Below are positions 22,771 to 30,379 of a stretch of 34,331 nucleotides of DNA, one piece after another (position 1 is the first letter of the stretch; every line of letters starts with the position of its first letter). Both the position numbers and the translations under genes were made by a program. Under the pieces are notes generated by a model. That model was not told where the DNA came from. It saw only the letters and a list, made by a program, of their open reading frames with translations, and ran no database searches. Source of the DNA: Actinomycetota bacterium (lineage in GTDB: Bacteria; Actinomycetota; Actinomycetes; Nanopelagicales; Nanopelagicaceae); assembly GCA_016870815.1 (NCBI GenBank), contig VGAI01000010.1, forward strand, positions 1 to 34,331, written 5' to 3'.

Positions 22771-25083
22771 ATGGCCAAGAAAAAAAAGACTGGATTCCTC
22801 CCGGTGCTGGCAGGCGTCATGGGGGCTATTTGGCGTGGCATAGCTAAGACTGTCGGTGGCGCAGTCAGGGTTATATCTCGTTCGGCAAAGGACATGGATG
22901 TCGAGCATCGACGCGACGGGATAGCACTACTTCTTTTGATCGTGATGCTTTTGGCTGTAGCGACTACCTGGTGGAGCCTTGACAATCTATTTGGTCGGTT
23001 TCTTCATGACCTCTTCTTTGGTTTATTCGGTCGGGTCGCTGTGCTTACACCACTCGTCTTTGCTTATCTCTCGTTTCGACTCTTCAAAACTGCCGCAGGT
23101 GAGAGATTTCCACCGAGGTTGATTTTTGGCTCTTTCACTTTGATCTTTTCATCAACTGGCTTGATTCATATCATCAATGGCTCGATAGGAACGGATTCAT
23201 CCTCACTTCAGGCAGGTGGAGGATGGCTTGGATTCGCAATATCGACGCCGCTCGTCGCCCTCGTCACTATCCCACTCGCTTATCCGATTCTAATTCTTCT
23301 CTTTATGTTTGGGATCTTGATAGTGACCGGAACACCAGTCTCGTCAATTTGGCGATGGATCTCTAACTTTGTCACGGGTACCAAAGAGAAAGTTCAAGAG
23401 CGTCGAGAAGCTCGAGAGGAAATCGAAATCGCCGATACCCCGCCCTTTGAAACTCCACTCGTCAAGCAATTAGAAGAAATCGAAGAGTTCGAGGGTTCTG
23501 AGATCGACGAGGAAGAATTTGATGACGAGTTTTCTCAAGAGGTCGAACTCCCTCGTGAATTCACGCCCGAGTCCGAGGCAAAAAAGCCACTACGACCAGT
23601 CCAGCTGGTACTCACTCCCGAGGATGATTACCAACTTCCAAGCATGGATCTGCTGAGACAGGGGCCGCCCAGTAAAGGCAAGAGCAAAGCTAACGAGGAT
23701 GTGGTTGCTGCACTACGCGATGTCTTCCATCAATTCGATATTGACTGTGAAGTCACGGGCTTTATGCGCGGACCCACTGTCACACGGTATGAGGTGGAAC
23801 TTGGTGATGGGGTTAAAGTTGAAGCGATTACTGCTTTAGCAAAGAACATCGCCTATGTCGTCGCAAGTCCTGATGTTCGAATCCTCTCCCCAATTCCTGG
23901 TAAATCAGCTGTTGGTATTGAGATCCCCAATACCGATCGAGAGATAGTGGCTCTGGGGGATGTACTTCGTTCCTCAGTTGCAGGAAATGATCACCACCCG
24001 ATGTTGGTCGCTCTCGGTAAGGATGTCGAGGGAACATTTATCTGTGCAAACCTTGCGAAAATGCCTCACTTGCTCGTTGCTGGCGCAACGGGCGCCGGCA
24101 AATCTTCAATGATCAACTCCCTCGTAACCTCGATTTTGATGAGGGCCACACCTAATGATGTCCGAATGATTCTCATTGATCCCAAGCGAGTTGAGCTCAA
24201 TTCTTATGAGGGAATTCCGCATTTGATCACTCCCATCATCACTCATCCCAAGAAGGCAGCTGATTCACTTGCCTGGGTAGTTCGTGAGATGGATATTCGC
24301 TACGACGATCTCTCTAACTACGGATTCCGACATATTGATGATTTCAATAGAGCGGTTCGCTCTGGAAAGTTGACTGCTCCCGCTAACGCAGAACGCCCCC
24401 TTGAGCCATATCCCTACCTACTTGTCATTGTGGATGAGCTGGCAGATTTGATGATGGTGGCCGCTAAAGAGGTAGAAGATTCGATCGTTCGAATAACTCA
24501 GCTAGCCCGCGCTGCAGGAATCCATTTGGTCATTGCCACGCAACGGCCAAGCGTCGACATCGTCACTGGTTTGATCAAGGCAAACGTTCCATCGCGTCTC
24601 TCCTTTGCGACATCGAGCCTTGCTGATTCTCGAGTCATCCTCGACTCCCCAGGTGCAGAGAAGTTAGTAGGACAAGGTGACGGGCTCTTTTTGCCGATGG
24701 GTGCAAGTAAGCCGATTCGGATTCAGGGCGCTTATATCTCTGAAACCGAGATCAAGGCAGTTGTATCCCATGTCAAAGGGGAGTTGGCGCCGGTATATCG
24801 CGAAGATGTCCTCACGGTCGCTCAAATAAAGAAGATGGTTGATGAAGATATTGGCGATGATATGGATGATCTTCTCGCTGCTGTAGAACTAGTTGTCTCT
24901 ACCCAGTTCGGGTCTACTTCGATGTTGCAACGCAAACTTCGAATCGGTTTCGCAAAGGCTGGGCGCTTGATGGATCTCATGGAGAGTCGAGGAATAGTCG
25001 GGCCATCGGAGGGTTCCAAGGCTCGAGTAGTTCTTGTTAAACCAGAAGACCTTGCTTCGGTGATGGAAACGATCCGGGGCTAA
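22771..25083 (+). CDS. ftsK: DNA translocase FtsK/SpoIIIE
   Basis: N-terminal TMs, [14 protein letters not shown] Walker [14 protein letters not shown] Walker B, C-terminal gamma winged-helix ([38 protein letters not shown]). Confidence 0.97.
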   Translation: MAKKKKTGFLPVLAGVMGAIWRGIAKTVGGAVRVISRSAKDMDVEHRRDGIALLLLIVMLLAVATTWWSLDNLFGRFLHDLFFGLFGRVAVLTPLVFAYLSFRLFKTAAGERFPPRLIFGSFTLIFSSTGLIHIINGSIGTDSSSLQAGGGWLGFAISTPLVALVTIPLAYPILILLFMFGILIVTGTPVSSIWRWISNFVTGTKEKVQERREAREEIEIADTPPFETPLVKQLEEIEEFEGSEIDEEEFDDEFSQEVELPREFTPESEAKKPLRPVQLVLTPEDDYQLPSMDLLRQGPPSKGKSKANEDVVAALRDVFHQFDIDCEVTGFMRGPTVTRYEVELGDGVKVEAITALAKNIAYVVASPDVRILSPIPGKSAVGIEIPNTDREIVALGDVLRSSVAGNDHHPMLVALGKDVEGTFICANLAKMPHLLVAGATGAGKSSMINSLVTSILMRATPNDVRMILIDPKRVELNSYEGIPHLITPIITHPKKAADSLAWVVREMDIRYDDLSNYGFRHIDDFNRAVRSGKLTAPANAERPLEPYPYLLVIVDELADLMMVAAKEVEDSIVRITQLARAAGIHLVIATQRPSVDIVTGLIKANVPSRLSFATSSLADSRVILDSPGAEKLVGQGDGLFLPMGASKPIRIQGAYISETEIKAVVSHVKGELAPVYREDVLTVAQIKKMVDEDIGDDMDDLLAAVELVVSTQFGSTSMLQRKLRIGFAKAGRLMDLMESRGIVGPSEGSKARVVLVKPEDLASVMETIRG

Positions 25084-25102
25084 AAAACCTTCGAGGAAGT
25101 AC

Positions 25103-25681
25103 TCATTTCTTTGTAAAGGTGAAGCGCACCAAAACTTTGCTTTGTGGGACATCGGAACTCGAACGGATTGCGGTCGAGGTGTTTGCCAGGTACTCAAGGC
25201 CACTCTCCTTCATTTTGATGCTGAAGGCTATTGCGCGCAAAGTTCCTTTCTCTGCCGATTCGGTTTTTTCATCAAATCCACCAGTAATCTGGGCAAAGAC
25301 TATTTCAAAGTTTTCGCCAAGATTCTCCTGAGTTCCGAACCGTTCAACATCGGCTACAAAGCGATTGAGGTCGAAGTCTTCGTACAAGAGAGCCAGTCCT
25401 TGATCGAATGTGTATTCAGCGGCAGGTATTCCGCTATTCGATTGAGCAGACGCACCACTATTTGTAGTGCCACTTCCGATGCCTATGCCGCCAGCACCTT
25501 GTTGGGAACTATTACCTATACCTGATCCAGTAGGACTTCGAGTATCGAGAAATTGAGGGACGAAAGAAATAGTGGCCAGAAAGATCACCATCAACGCTAG
25601 AAGAAGATCGGCATACATCCATCCTGCTTGATCTGCGGTGTTCTCTTCCTGCGCGTCGGAAGTTAGCCGTTCGCGTCTCAT
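25103..25681 (-). CDS. Membrane protein with MotB/ExbD-like N-terminal TM (YADLLLALMVIFL) and diverged C-terminal domain
   Basis: 192 aa; AGWMYADLLLALMVIFLATISF resembles MotB/ExbD-type proton-channel TMs with an Asp at the start of the helix. A Gly/Ser linker and about 100-aa C-terminal domain follow. Confidence 0.6.
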   Translation of the reverse strand: MRRERLTSDAQEENTADQAGWMYADLLLALMVIFLATISFVPQFLDTRSPTGSGIGNSSQQGAGGIGIGSGTTNSGASAQSNSGIPAAEYTFDQGLALLYEDFDLNRFVADVERFGTQENLGENFEIVFAQITGGFDEKTESAEKGTLRAIAFSIKMKESGLEYLANTSTAIRSSSDVPQSKVLVRFTFTKK

Positions 25682-26436
25682 TTATCCCAGTCAAATGAGA
25701 ATGAAGGCTTGAGTTTGCGAACCTCTTTGAGAATCTCAGTGTTTGAAGGCATTGCTTTTGTCGTCTTTTCTAGACTCTTGGCAATCTCAAGGAGTGATTT
25801 CGTGCTATTCGATAAATCTTGAACCGATTTCGCAAGTGAATCGCGCATGGTGAGCGGAGTGATCGCTCTCTTATCGAAGAGATATTCACTCAACTCGAGT
25901 GCAAGTTCAAATCGCTCGGCATCAAGAGCGAGAATCTCCTTGTTCCTCATATCTTGCGTGCGTCTTGTTAGCGAGGCCACGACCACTGTTAGCACGATGA
26001 CGAGAGCAATAATGAGGAAGTCCAAGAATGCAATTCGAGTCAAAGTCCACTCTTCTGCGATGTAGCCGTATCCATCTTGCCAAAATTCTAAGAAGTTAAC
26101 GATAGCCGCGGGGTTCTCATCGATATATCGGGAGAAGCCATCTGATGCTTGACCGACCGCGAACCATGTCAGCGCAACTGGAGCGAAGAGCAGTACTCCT
26201 CGGAGAATCGAGAGCCTTCGAGTCCATGCTGAAATTCCGCCGTCACCTTTCGTCTCGGGGCGAGGGAGGTAATCGACGGGATTGAGATCGGCCCAGAGCG
26301 GAAGATTCTTCTGTTCGCGCAAAGCGATGCGTAGCCCCGCGACGTAGGAGTCGTCGATGACCTTATGCCGAGATGACCACTCTTCAAGTTTGGTCGTGAG
26401 CAGTAAGGATCCATCATTTCGGCGCTTCTTTGCCAT
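25678..26436 (-). CDS. Putative membrane partner protein (two TM segments plus coiled-coil-like C-terminus)
   Basis: 252 aa; TMs around LRGVLLFAPVALTWFAVG and FLDFLIIALVIVLTVVVASL; 4-nt overlap with the downstream MotB-like gene. Confidence 0.6.
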   Translation of the reverse strand: MAKKRRNDGSLLLTTKLEEWSSRHKVIDDSYVAGLRIALREQKNLPLWADLNPVDYLPRPETKGDGGISAWTRRLSILRGVLLFAPVALTWFAVGQASDGFSRYIDENPAAIVNFLEFWQDGYGYIAEEWTLTRIAFLDFLIIALVIVLTVVVASLTRRTQDMRNKEILALDAERFELALELSEYLFDKRAITPLTMRDSLAKSVQDLSNSTKSLLEIAKSLEKTTKAMPSNTEILKEVRKLKPSFSFDWDK

Positions 26437-26533
26437 AGCCCGAAACTACCCCATGAGCCCACTCGCAGTCAGCAGTCTGAGGGAGACTCGTACTTTCTTG
26501 CCCTTGCTCGCCCAATGATGGAAGAATCTGTGC

Positions 26534-27349
26534 ATGTTGCGACCGTTCTCCTTCTTAGTCGAGCGGTTAATCCATCTGAGTGAACATATTCCTCTGTGGG
26601 TAAGAAATCAGAGTCGAGGATCCAGATGGATTCTTCGCATCGCTGGACTTTCTCTGGCGGCCCTCGCGGTGACGCAGTTGATTCCAACTTTGGCGGATGA
26701 AGCAACACCACCACCAAATGAAATCCTCGCCCCTTCCGTAAGTGATAGTGAAACCGTGGTGGTTGTAGACGACACTTCTGAGTCAGGGGGCACGGGTGGT
26801 GATAACTCTGCGGTGACGCCAGGGGAGACTCAAGTAGTCACTTACAGCACTACTGAAACTCAGACGATTGCACCAAAAGAAAAGGCTCGTGCGAAAGAAG
26901 TTCAGTCCACGAACCTACGTATCCCATCAAGGATCAAGATCGACCCACGTTCGGTCACCGCGTTGCTGCCCCTCATCGATCTATCAGGAGAGGGGACGCT
27001 CTTGGCATGTCTTTCTGGTGTGGGACTTCGCTTCGATGGTGCAAATAAGGGTTTCGTTGACGATGTGGATGACGAGAGTTACTTGGTCGACGGAGACTTG
27101 ACCGGGGCGCTTCGAATTTCGGGAAGCGCGGCTCAAATCCTGGGAATCGTCAATGGGTCGGGCGGGCTTCGGGTTTGGGCCAATAGTGGGAGGGTGGTCG
27201 GAAAGACCTTCTCGCTCTCCTTGACCTCTGTGAGTGACCTAACGACTGAGAGCGAGTTCTGTGGCTCTGGTACCACGCGCCAAGTGGCGATTGAGGCTCT
27301 TGGAGTCGGACTTGAGACGAAAAAGGGTAGGCTAGAGCTCAACCGCTGA
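26534..27349 (+). CDS. Uncharacterised secreted/anchored protein with Thr/Ser/Pro-rich stalk
   Basis: 271 aa; hydrophobic segment ILRIAGLSLAALAVTQLIPTLADEA then a low-complexity acidic/Ser/Thr region and a possible beta-rich C-terminal domain. Confidence 0.6.
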   Translation: MLRPFSFLVERLIHLSEHIPLWVRNQSRGSRWILRIAGLSLAALAVTQLIPTLADEATPPPNEILAPSVSDSETVVVVDDTSESGGTGGDNSAVTPGETQVVTYSTTETQTIAPKEKARAKEVQSTNLRIPSRIKIDPRSVTALLPLIDLSGEGTLLACLSGVGLRFDGANKGFVDDVDDESYLVDGDLTGALRISGSAAQILGIVNGSGGLRVWANSGRVVGKTFSLSLTSVSDLTTESEFCGSGTTRQVAIEALGVGLETKKGRLELNR

Positions 27350-27358
27350 ACGATTTGA

Positions 27359-27373
27359 TGGCCCTCGAGGCCA
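27359..27373 (+). terminator. Short stem-loop downstream of the 26534 gene
   Basis: TGGCC-CTCGA-GGCCA (27359-27373) followed by CTTTCTC. Confidence 0.4.
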
Positions 27374-27432
27374 CTTTCTCAATACCGAGTGGTTGTCACG
27401 AGTACCCATTCTCCGATAGATTTTCGTACAAA

Positions 27433-27450
27433 TCACCCCAATTGGGGTGA
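27433..27450. promoter_or_regulatory. 18-bp perfect palindrome immediately upstream of the first EFGQG-family gene
   Basis: TCACCCCAATTGGGGTGA, exactly self-complementary. Confidence 0.7.
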
Positions 27451-27456
27451 CCCCGT

Positions 27457-28170
27457 GTGCTGAAGATGAGGATTCTCATGTCCATGTTGCAGTCGCCGCT
27501 GAGCGGGCGAGTGCGCACGGGTTTTGGTGGCGCAAGGCGTCATAGATCGAAAATACTTTTCGGAACAGCCGTTATCGCTTTTGTTCCATTTCTTCTCTCT
27601 ACTTTTGCAGCGAGCGTGACTGTCGGCAGTGGAACGCTCGAGTTCGGACAGGGTTCTCAGCAAGCGGTGGCATGTGACGAAGTTGTTTATGTAGCTCTTA
27701 GTCAAGAATGGCATTCATCGCCTCAACCAAGTGACTCTTCTTTCGGTTTCTTCCGAATCAAATCGGTAACTGTTTCGAATCTCGATCTTCTAACATGTCG
27801 AGATAAGAAACTTCGAGTTCGACTCATTGATGTGAACGGGCAAGAGATTCAAATTGGTGGAGCAGTCGATGCGAAAGTTCTCCAGGTAATCCTGCCAAAC
27901 AGCGATGCGCCGGTGAGTAGCAGCGACCCAGTTGCTCTACGTCTCACTTATCTAACTGGCGGCGGCCAAGTGATAACAGGAACAGTAAATGCGAGTGTTG
28001 CCGTTTCAGTCTCTGGAACTTCTATTTACGATGGAAGTGTCTTAACGCCTCAGTCGGCAGATGTCACTTTCTACCTTGATCCAACCGCGCAGGTAGTGAA
28101 CGTCAATGGAGAGTCAGTTGGAAGAACAACTGTTGAGACTATGAATAATCCGAAGCCTATGAATAGTTGA
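27457..28170 (+). CDS. Secreted protein of the EFGQG/CD...C family, paralog 1 (true start uncertain; 27457, 27466, 27478 or 27484)
   Basis: Signal-like segment ILFGTAVIAFVPFLLSTFAA then SVTVGSGTLEFGQGSQQAVACDE ... LLTCRDKK ... TTVET. Confidence 0.7.
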   Translation: MLKMRILMSMLQSPLSGRVRTGFGGARRHRSKILFGTAVIAFVPFLLSTFAASVTVGSGTLEFGQGSQQAVACDEVVYVALSQEWHSSPQPSDSSFGFFRIKSVTVSNLDLLTCRDKKLRVRLIDVNGQEIQIGGAVDAKVLQVILPNSDAPVSSSDPVALRLTYLTGGGQVITGTVNASVAVSVSGTSIYDGSVLTPQSADVTFYLDPTAQVVNVNGESVGRTTVETMNNPKPMNS

Positions 28171-28368
28171 TATGTAATTCTTTTTTTGTTTTGATTGATT
28201 CGTCAGCTTTTTGAGGTCTGTCGCAATTTTGTTTTCTACCATGCTCGCATTTAATGCCAAGCAAATTCATTCGCAAAATTTCTAGATATTTCTCTTATTT
28301 TTTGGTTGAATCAGTGCATGGATTGAGATTCCTCTAAGCCAAGAGGGTTAACGATCCTGTACTACCAA

Positions 28369-28380
28369 TGTTTGCAAACA
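28369..28380. promoter_or_regulatory. 12-bp palindrome TGTTTGCAAACA upstream of paralog 2
   Basis: Exact self-complementary sequence 25 bp before the 28406 ATG, in an AT-rich 235-bp intergenic region. Confidence 0.4.
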
Positions 28381-28405
28381 ACTGACAGAAGAGGAAAACA
28401 TAAAA

Positions 28406-28960
28406 ATGGAAATACTTAAGTTCGAAGGCTCTTCGCGAGCGCCTTTGAAACAAAAGAAATCATTCCGAGTAATTCTCGGAATCACTGTGATGGGTGTATT
28501 TGCAGCGCTTGGTTCAACTCTCGCTGCCAATATCACCATCAACTCGGGACCGGTTGAATTCGGTCAAGGTCTCGCTGCGGCAGCGGCTTGTGATAGTTCA
28601 ATTTCAGTCATACCGAGATCAAGCTTTACAAACTCTTCGGACACGGCGGGTACCTTCTATCTTTCGGGTATCACCTTTACGAACGTCGACACCACAACTT
28701 CGGGCTGCCGCGGAAAGTCATTTGTAATCAACTCATATGACTCTGGTACTACTCGAGCGAACTACCATGGTTATGGTGCAGGCTCTGAGTCGTACACAGC
28801 GGTGACTGTTGCCATTACTGACACCTTCTCGGTGAGCAGCATGGGCACAAATAAGCCTTCGATTTCGACAAGCGGCACAGGATTTATCCTGACTTTCGAC
28901 ACCCCGATCACTACTGCGGGAAGCGTTTATAAAGTCACGGTTGAATCGCAAGGAAGCTAA
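28406..28960 (+). CDS. Secreted protein of the EFGQG/CD...C family, paralog 2
   Basis: MEILKFEG start, TM ending in STLAA, NITINSGPVEFGQGLAAAAACDSS ... SGCRGKS ... VYKVTVESQGS. Confidence 0.75.
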   Translation: MEILKFEGSSRAPLKQKKSFRVILGITVMGVFAALGSTLAANITINSGPVEFGQGLAAAAACDSSISVIPRSSFTNSSDTAGTFYLSGITFTNVDTTTSGCRGKSFVINSYDSGTTRANYHGYGAGSESYTAVTVAITDTFSVSSMGTNKPSISTSGTGFILTFDTPITTAGSVYKVTVESQGS

Positions 28961-28984
28961 GTAACCCTTGGCTTTCCTTCTTGA

Positions 28985-29035
28985 ACTGACCAGCAAAGCT
29001 GAGTCAGTCCTCTTGCGTATCTTCTTGACGCAAGA
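28985..29035 (+). promoter_or_regulatory. Two consecutive hairpins between paralogs 2 and 3
   Basis: ACTGACCAGC-AAA-GCTG(a)GTCAGT (28985-29008) and TCTTGCGT-atcttcttg-ACGCAAGA (29011-29035). Confidence 0.55.
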
Positions 29036-29071
29036 AATGCCTCAATGTCAGTAATCGTGGGAGTCTGATAC

Positions 29072-29665
29072 ATGGAGATTTTGAATCTCGAAGGGCCGAA
29101 ACGCCCTAAGGGAAAACACCCTTTCCTCAAGGGTCTCCTTGGCCTGGGCGCACTCAGCGCCCTGGCCGGTATCAGCATGACGGTTGCCGCACAGATAAAC
29201 ATAAATGCTGGAAGTGGATCGGTTGAATTTGGCCAAGGTTCCGCTACAACCATCACTTGCGATGAAGAAGTAACTGTCACGCCTTATAGCGGTTATGTGA
29301 ATCTCTCGGATACGGCGGCGATGTTCACTGTTGATTCAATAGAAGTCGCAGGAATATCTGATGCCTGCATAGGCAGCGACTTCGTTTTGAGAGTCTTCTC
29401 TTCGACATCGGGTACCGCAGCAGCAAATCTCACGAATAGCGATTCCGGTACTGTCTTCTATGACTACGCACGAATCTCTTACAGTGCTGGAAAGCAATTC
29501 TCTCAAGTTGGAAATGGATATGTGTGGATTGAGGCGGATACTGCCACCACAAACTCGGCTACGTTTGAAGTGGTTCTAGATCCTGACGAAATTGATAGCG
29601 GTCAGATTATTGATGCGAGAAATGTGTCAAAGGTGACTCTTGAGACTGTCAAAACTGGCAGCTAA
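29072..29665 (+). CDS. Secreted protein of the EFGQG/CD...C family, paralog 3
   Basis: MEILNLEG start, TM ending in TVAA, INAGSGSVEFGQGSATTITCDEE ... SDACIGSD ... VSKVTLETVKTGS. Confidence 0.75.
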   Translation: MEILNLEGPKRPKGKHPFLKGLLGLGALSALAGISMTVAAQININAGSGSVEFGQGSATTITCDEEVTVTPYSGYVNLSDTAAMFTVDSIEVAGISDACIGSDFVLRVFSSTSGTAAANLTNSDSGTVFYDYARISYSAGKQFSQVGNGYVWIEADTATTNSATFEVVLDPDEIDSGQIIDARNVSKVTLETVKTGS

Positions 29666-29677
29666 TGACACTGCAAA

Positions 29678-30379
29678 ATGTCTAGTTATCAACGCGTGCG
29701 CGTCTTTCCTGATGATGCTGGGATAGACCTCTTCATCGAGGGTCAGGAGACCAATGATCCATGCAACGTCCTGGTCACTGTCTCTAGTGGTGAAGGTGAA
29801 CGGACTTCGCTCATTCGCCCGAATAAGATTGTGGAAACAAAAGCAAAGTACTTTGTAGCAACGCCGCCAGAACGAGTTGTCACTGGCAAAGAGAAGTCTC
29901 TACAAAAACTTAGAAGCATCGCAATTGCGGCTGGTTATGTCCTCGCATCAATTTTGATTGCCTTCTCGGCCCTATCTTTTACGGATGTCGTTCGTGCCAG
30001 GATTGTTCTCACAGAATCTATGTCGCCAGCAATCGATCCAGGAGATTTGATTCTTACAACTTCGCCTGAACGTCTGATGCCGAAGATTGGAGATGTAGTT
30101 TCATATACAGCCAGAAGGTTCGATGGCGCACCAGTCGGAACCTTCTCACACAGGATTATTGAGGGTGACCCGGTCAACGGGTTTCTAGTCAAGGGAGATA
30201 GCAACCCCAGCCCCGATGTTCAGCGTCCTAAACTCGGTGACATTGATGGCGTTGTAATATTCGTTATTCCTTTTCTTGGCTTGCTTCTCTCTCCGCGCGC
30301 ACTTTTTATAATCATCCCAAGTATCTTTGGTTTCTGGCTAGTGATGGATGCGCTTCGAGGCGATGATGAAGTCAAGTAG
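29678..30379 (+). CDS. Signal peptidase I of the SipW/ER (Ser-His) type with N-terminal extension
   Basis: TM LASILIAFSALSF, catalytic-like ESMSPAIDPGDLIL, GDVVSY, FSHRIIEGDPVNGFLVKGDSNPSPD, VVIFVIPFLGLLLS; His rather than Lys in the second catalytic position. Confidence 0.88.
   Translation: MSSYQRVRVFPDDAGIDLFIEGQETNDPCNVLVTVSSGEGERTSLIRPNKIVETKAKYFVATPPERVVTGKEKSLQKLRSIAIAAGYVLASILIAFSALSFTDVVRARIVLTESMSPAIDPGDLILTTSPERLMPKIGDVVSYTARRFDGAPVGTFSHRIIEGDPVNGFLVKGDSNPSPDVQRPKLGDIDGVVIFVIPFLGLLLSPRALFIIIPSIFGFWLVMDALRGDDEVK

Noticed and set aside
25084-25102. Tiny CTTC-GAG-GAAG hairpin between convergent ftsK and the MotB-like gene as a bidirectional terminator
   Set aside because: Only a 4-bp core stem; plausible by position but not supported strongly enough.
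25103-26436. Calling the YAD-containing pair a Zorya defence system
   Set aside because: No ZorC, ZorD or ZorE-like helicase/nuclease genes are visible in the window; only the channel-like similarity is supported.
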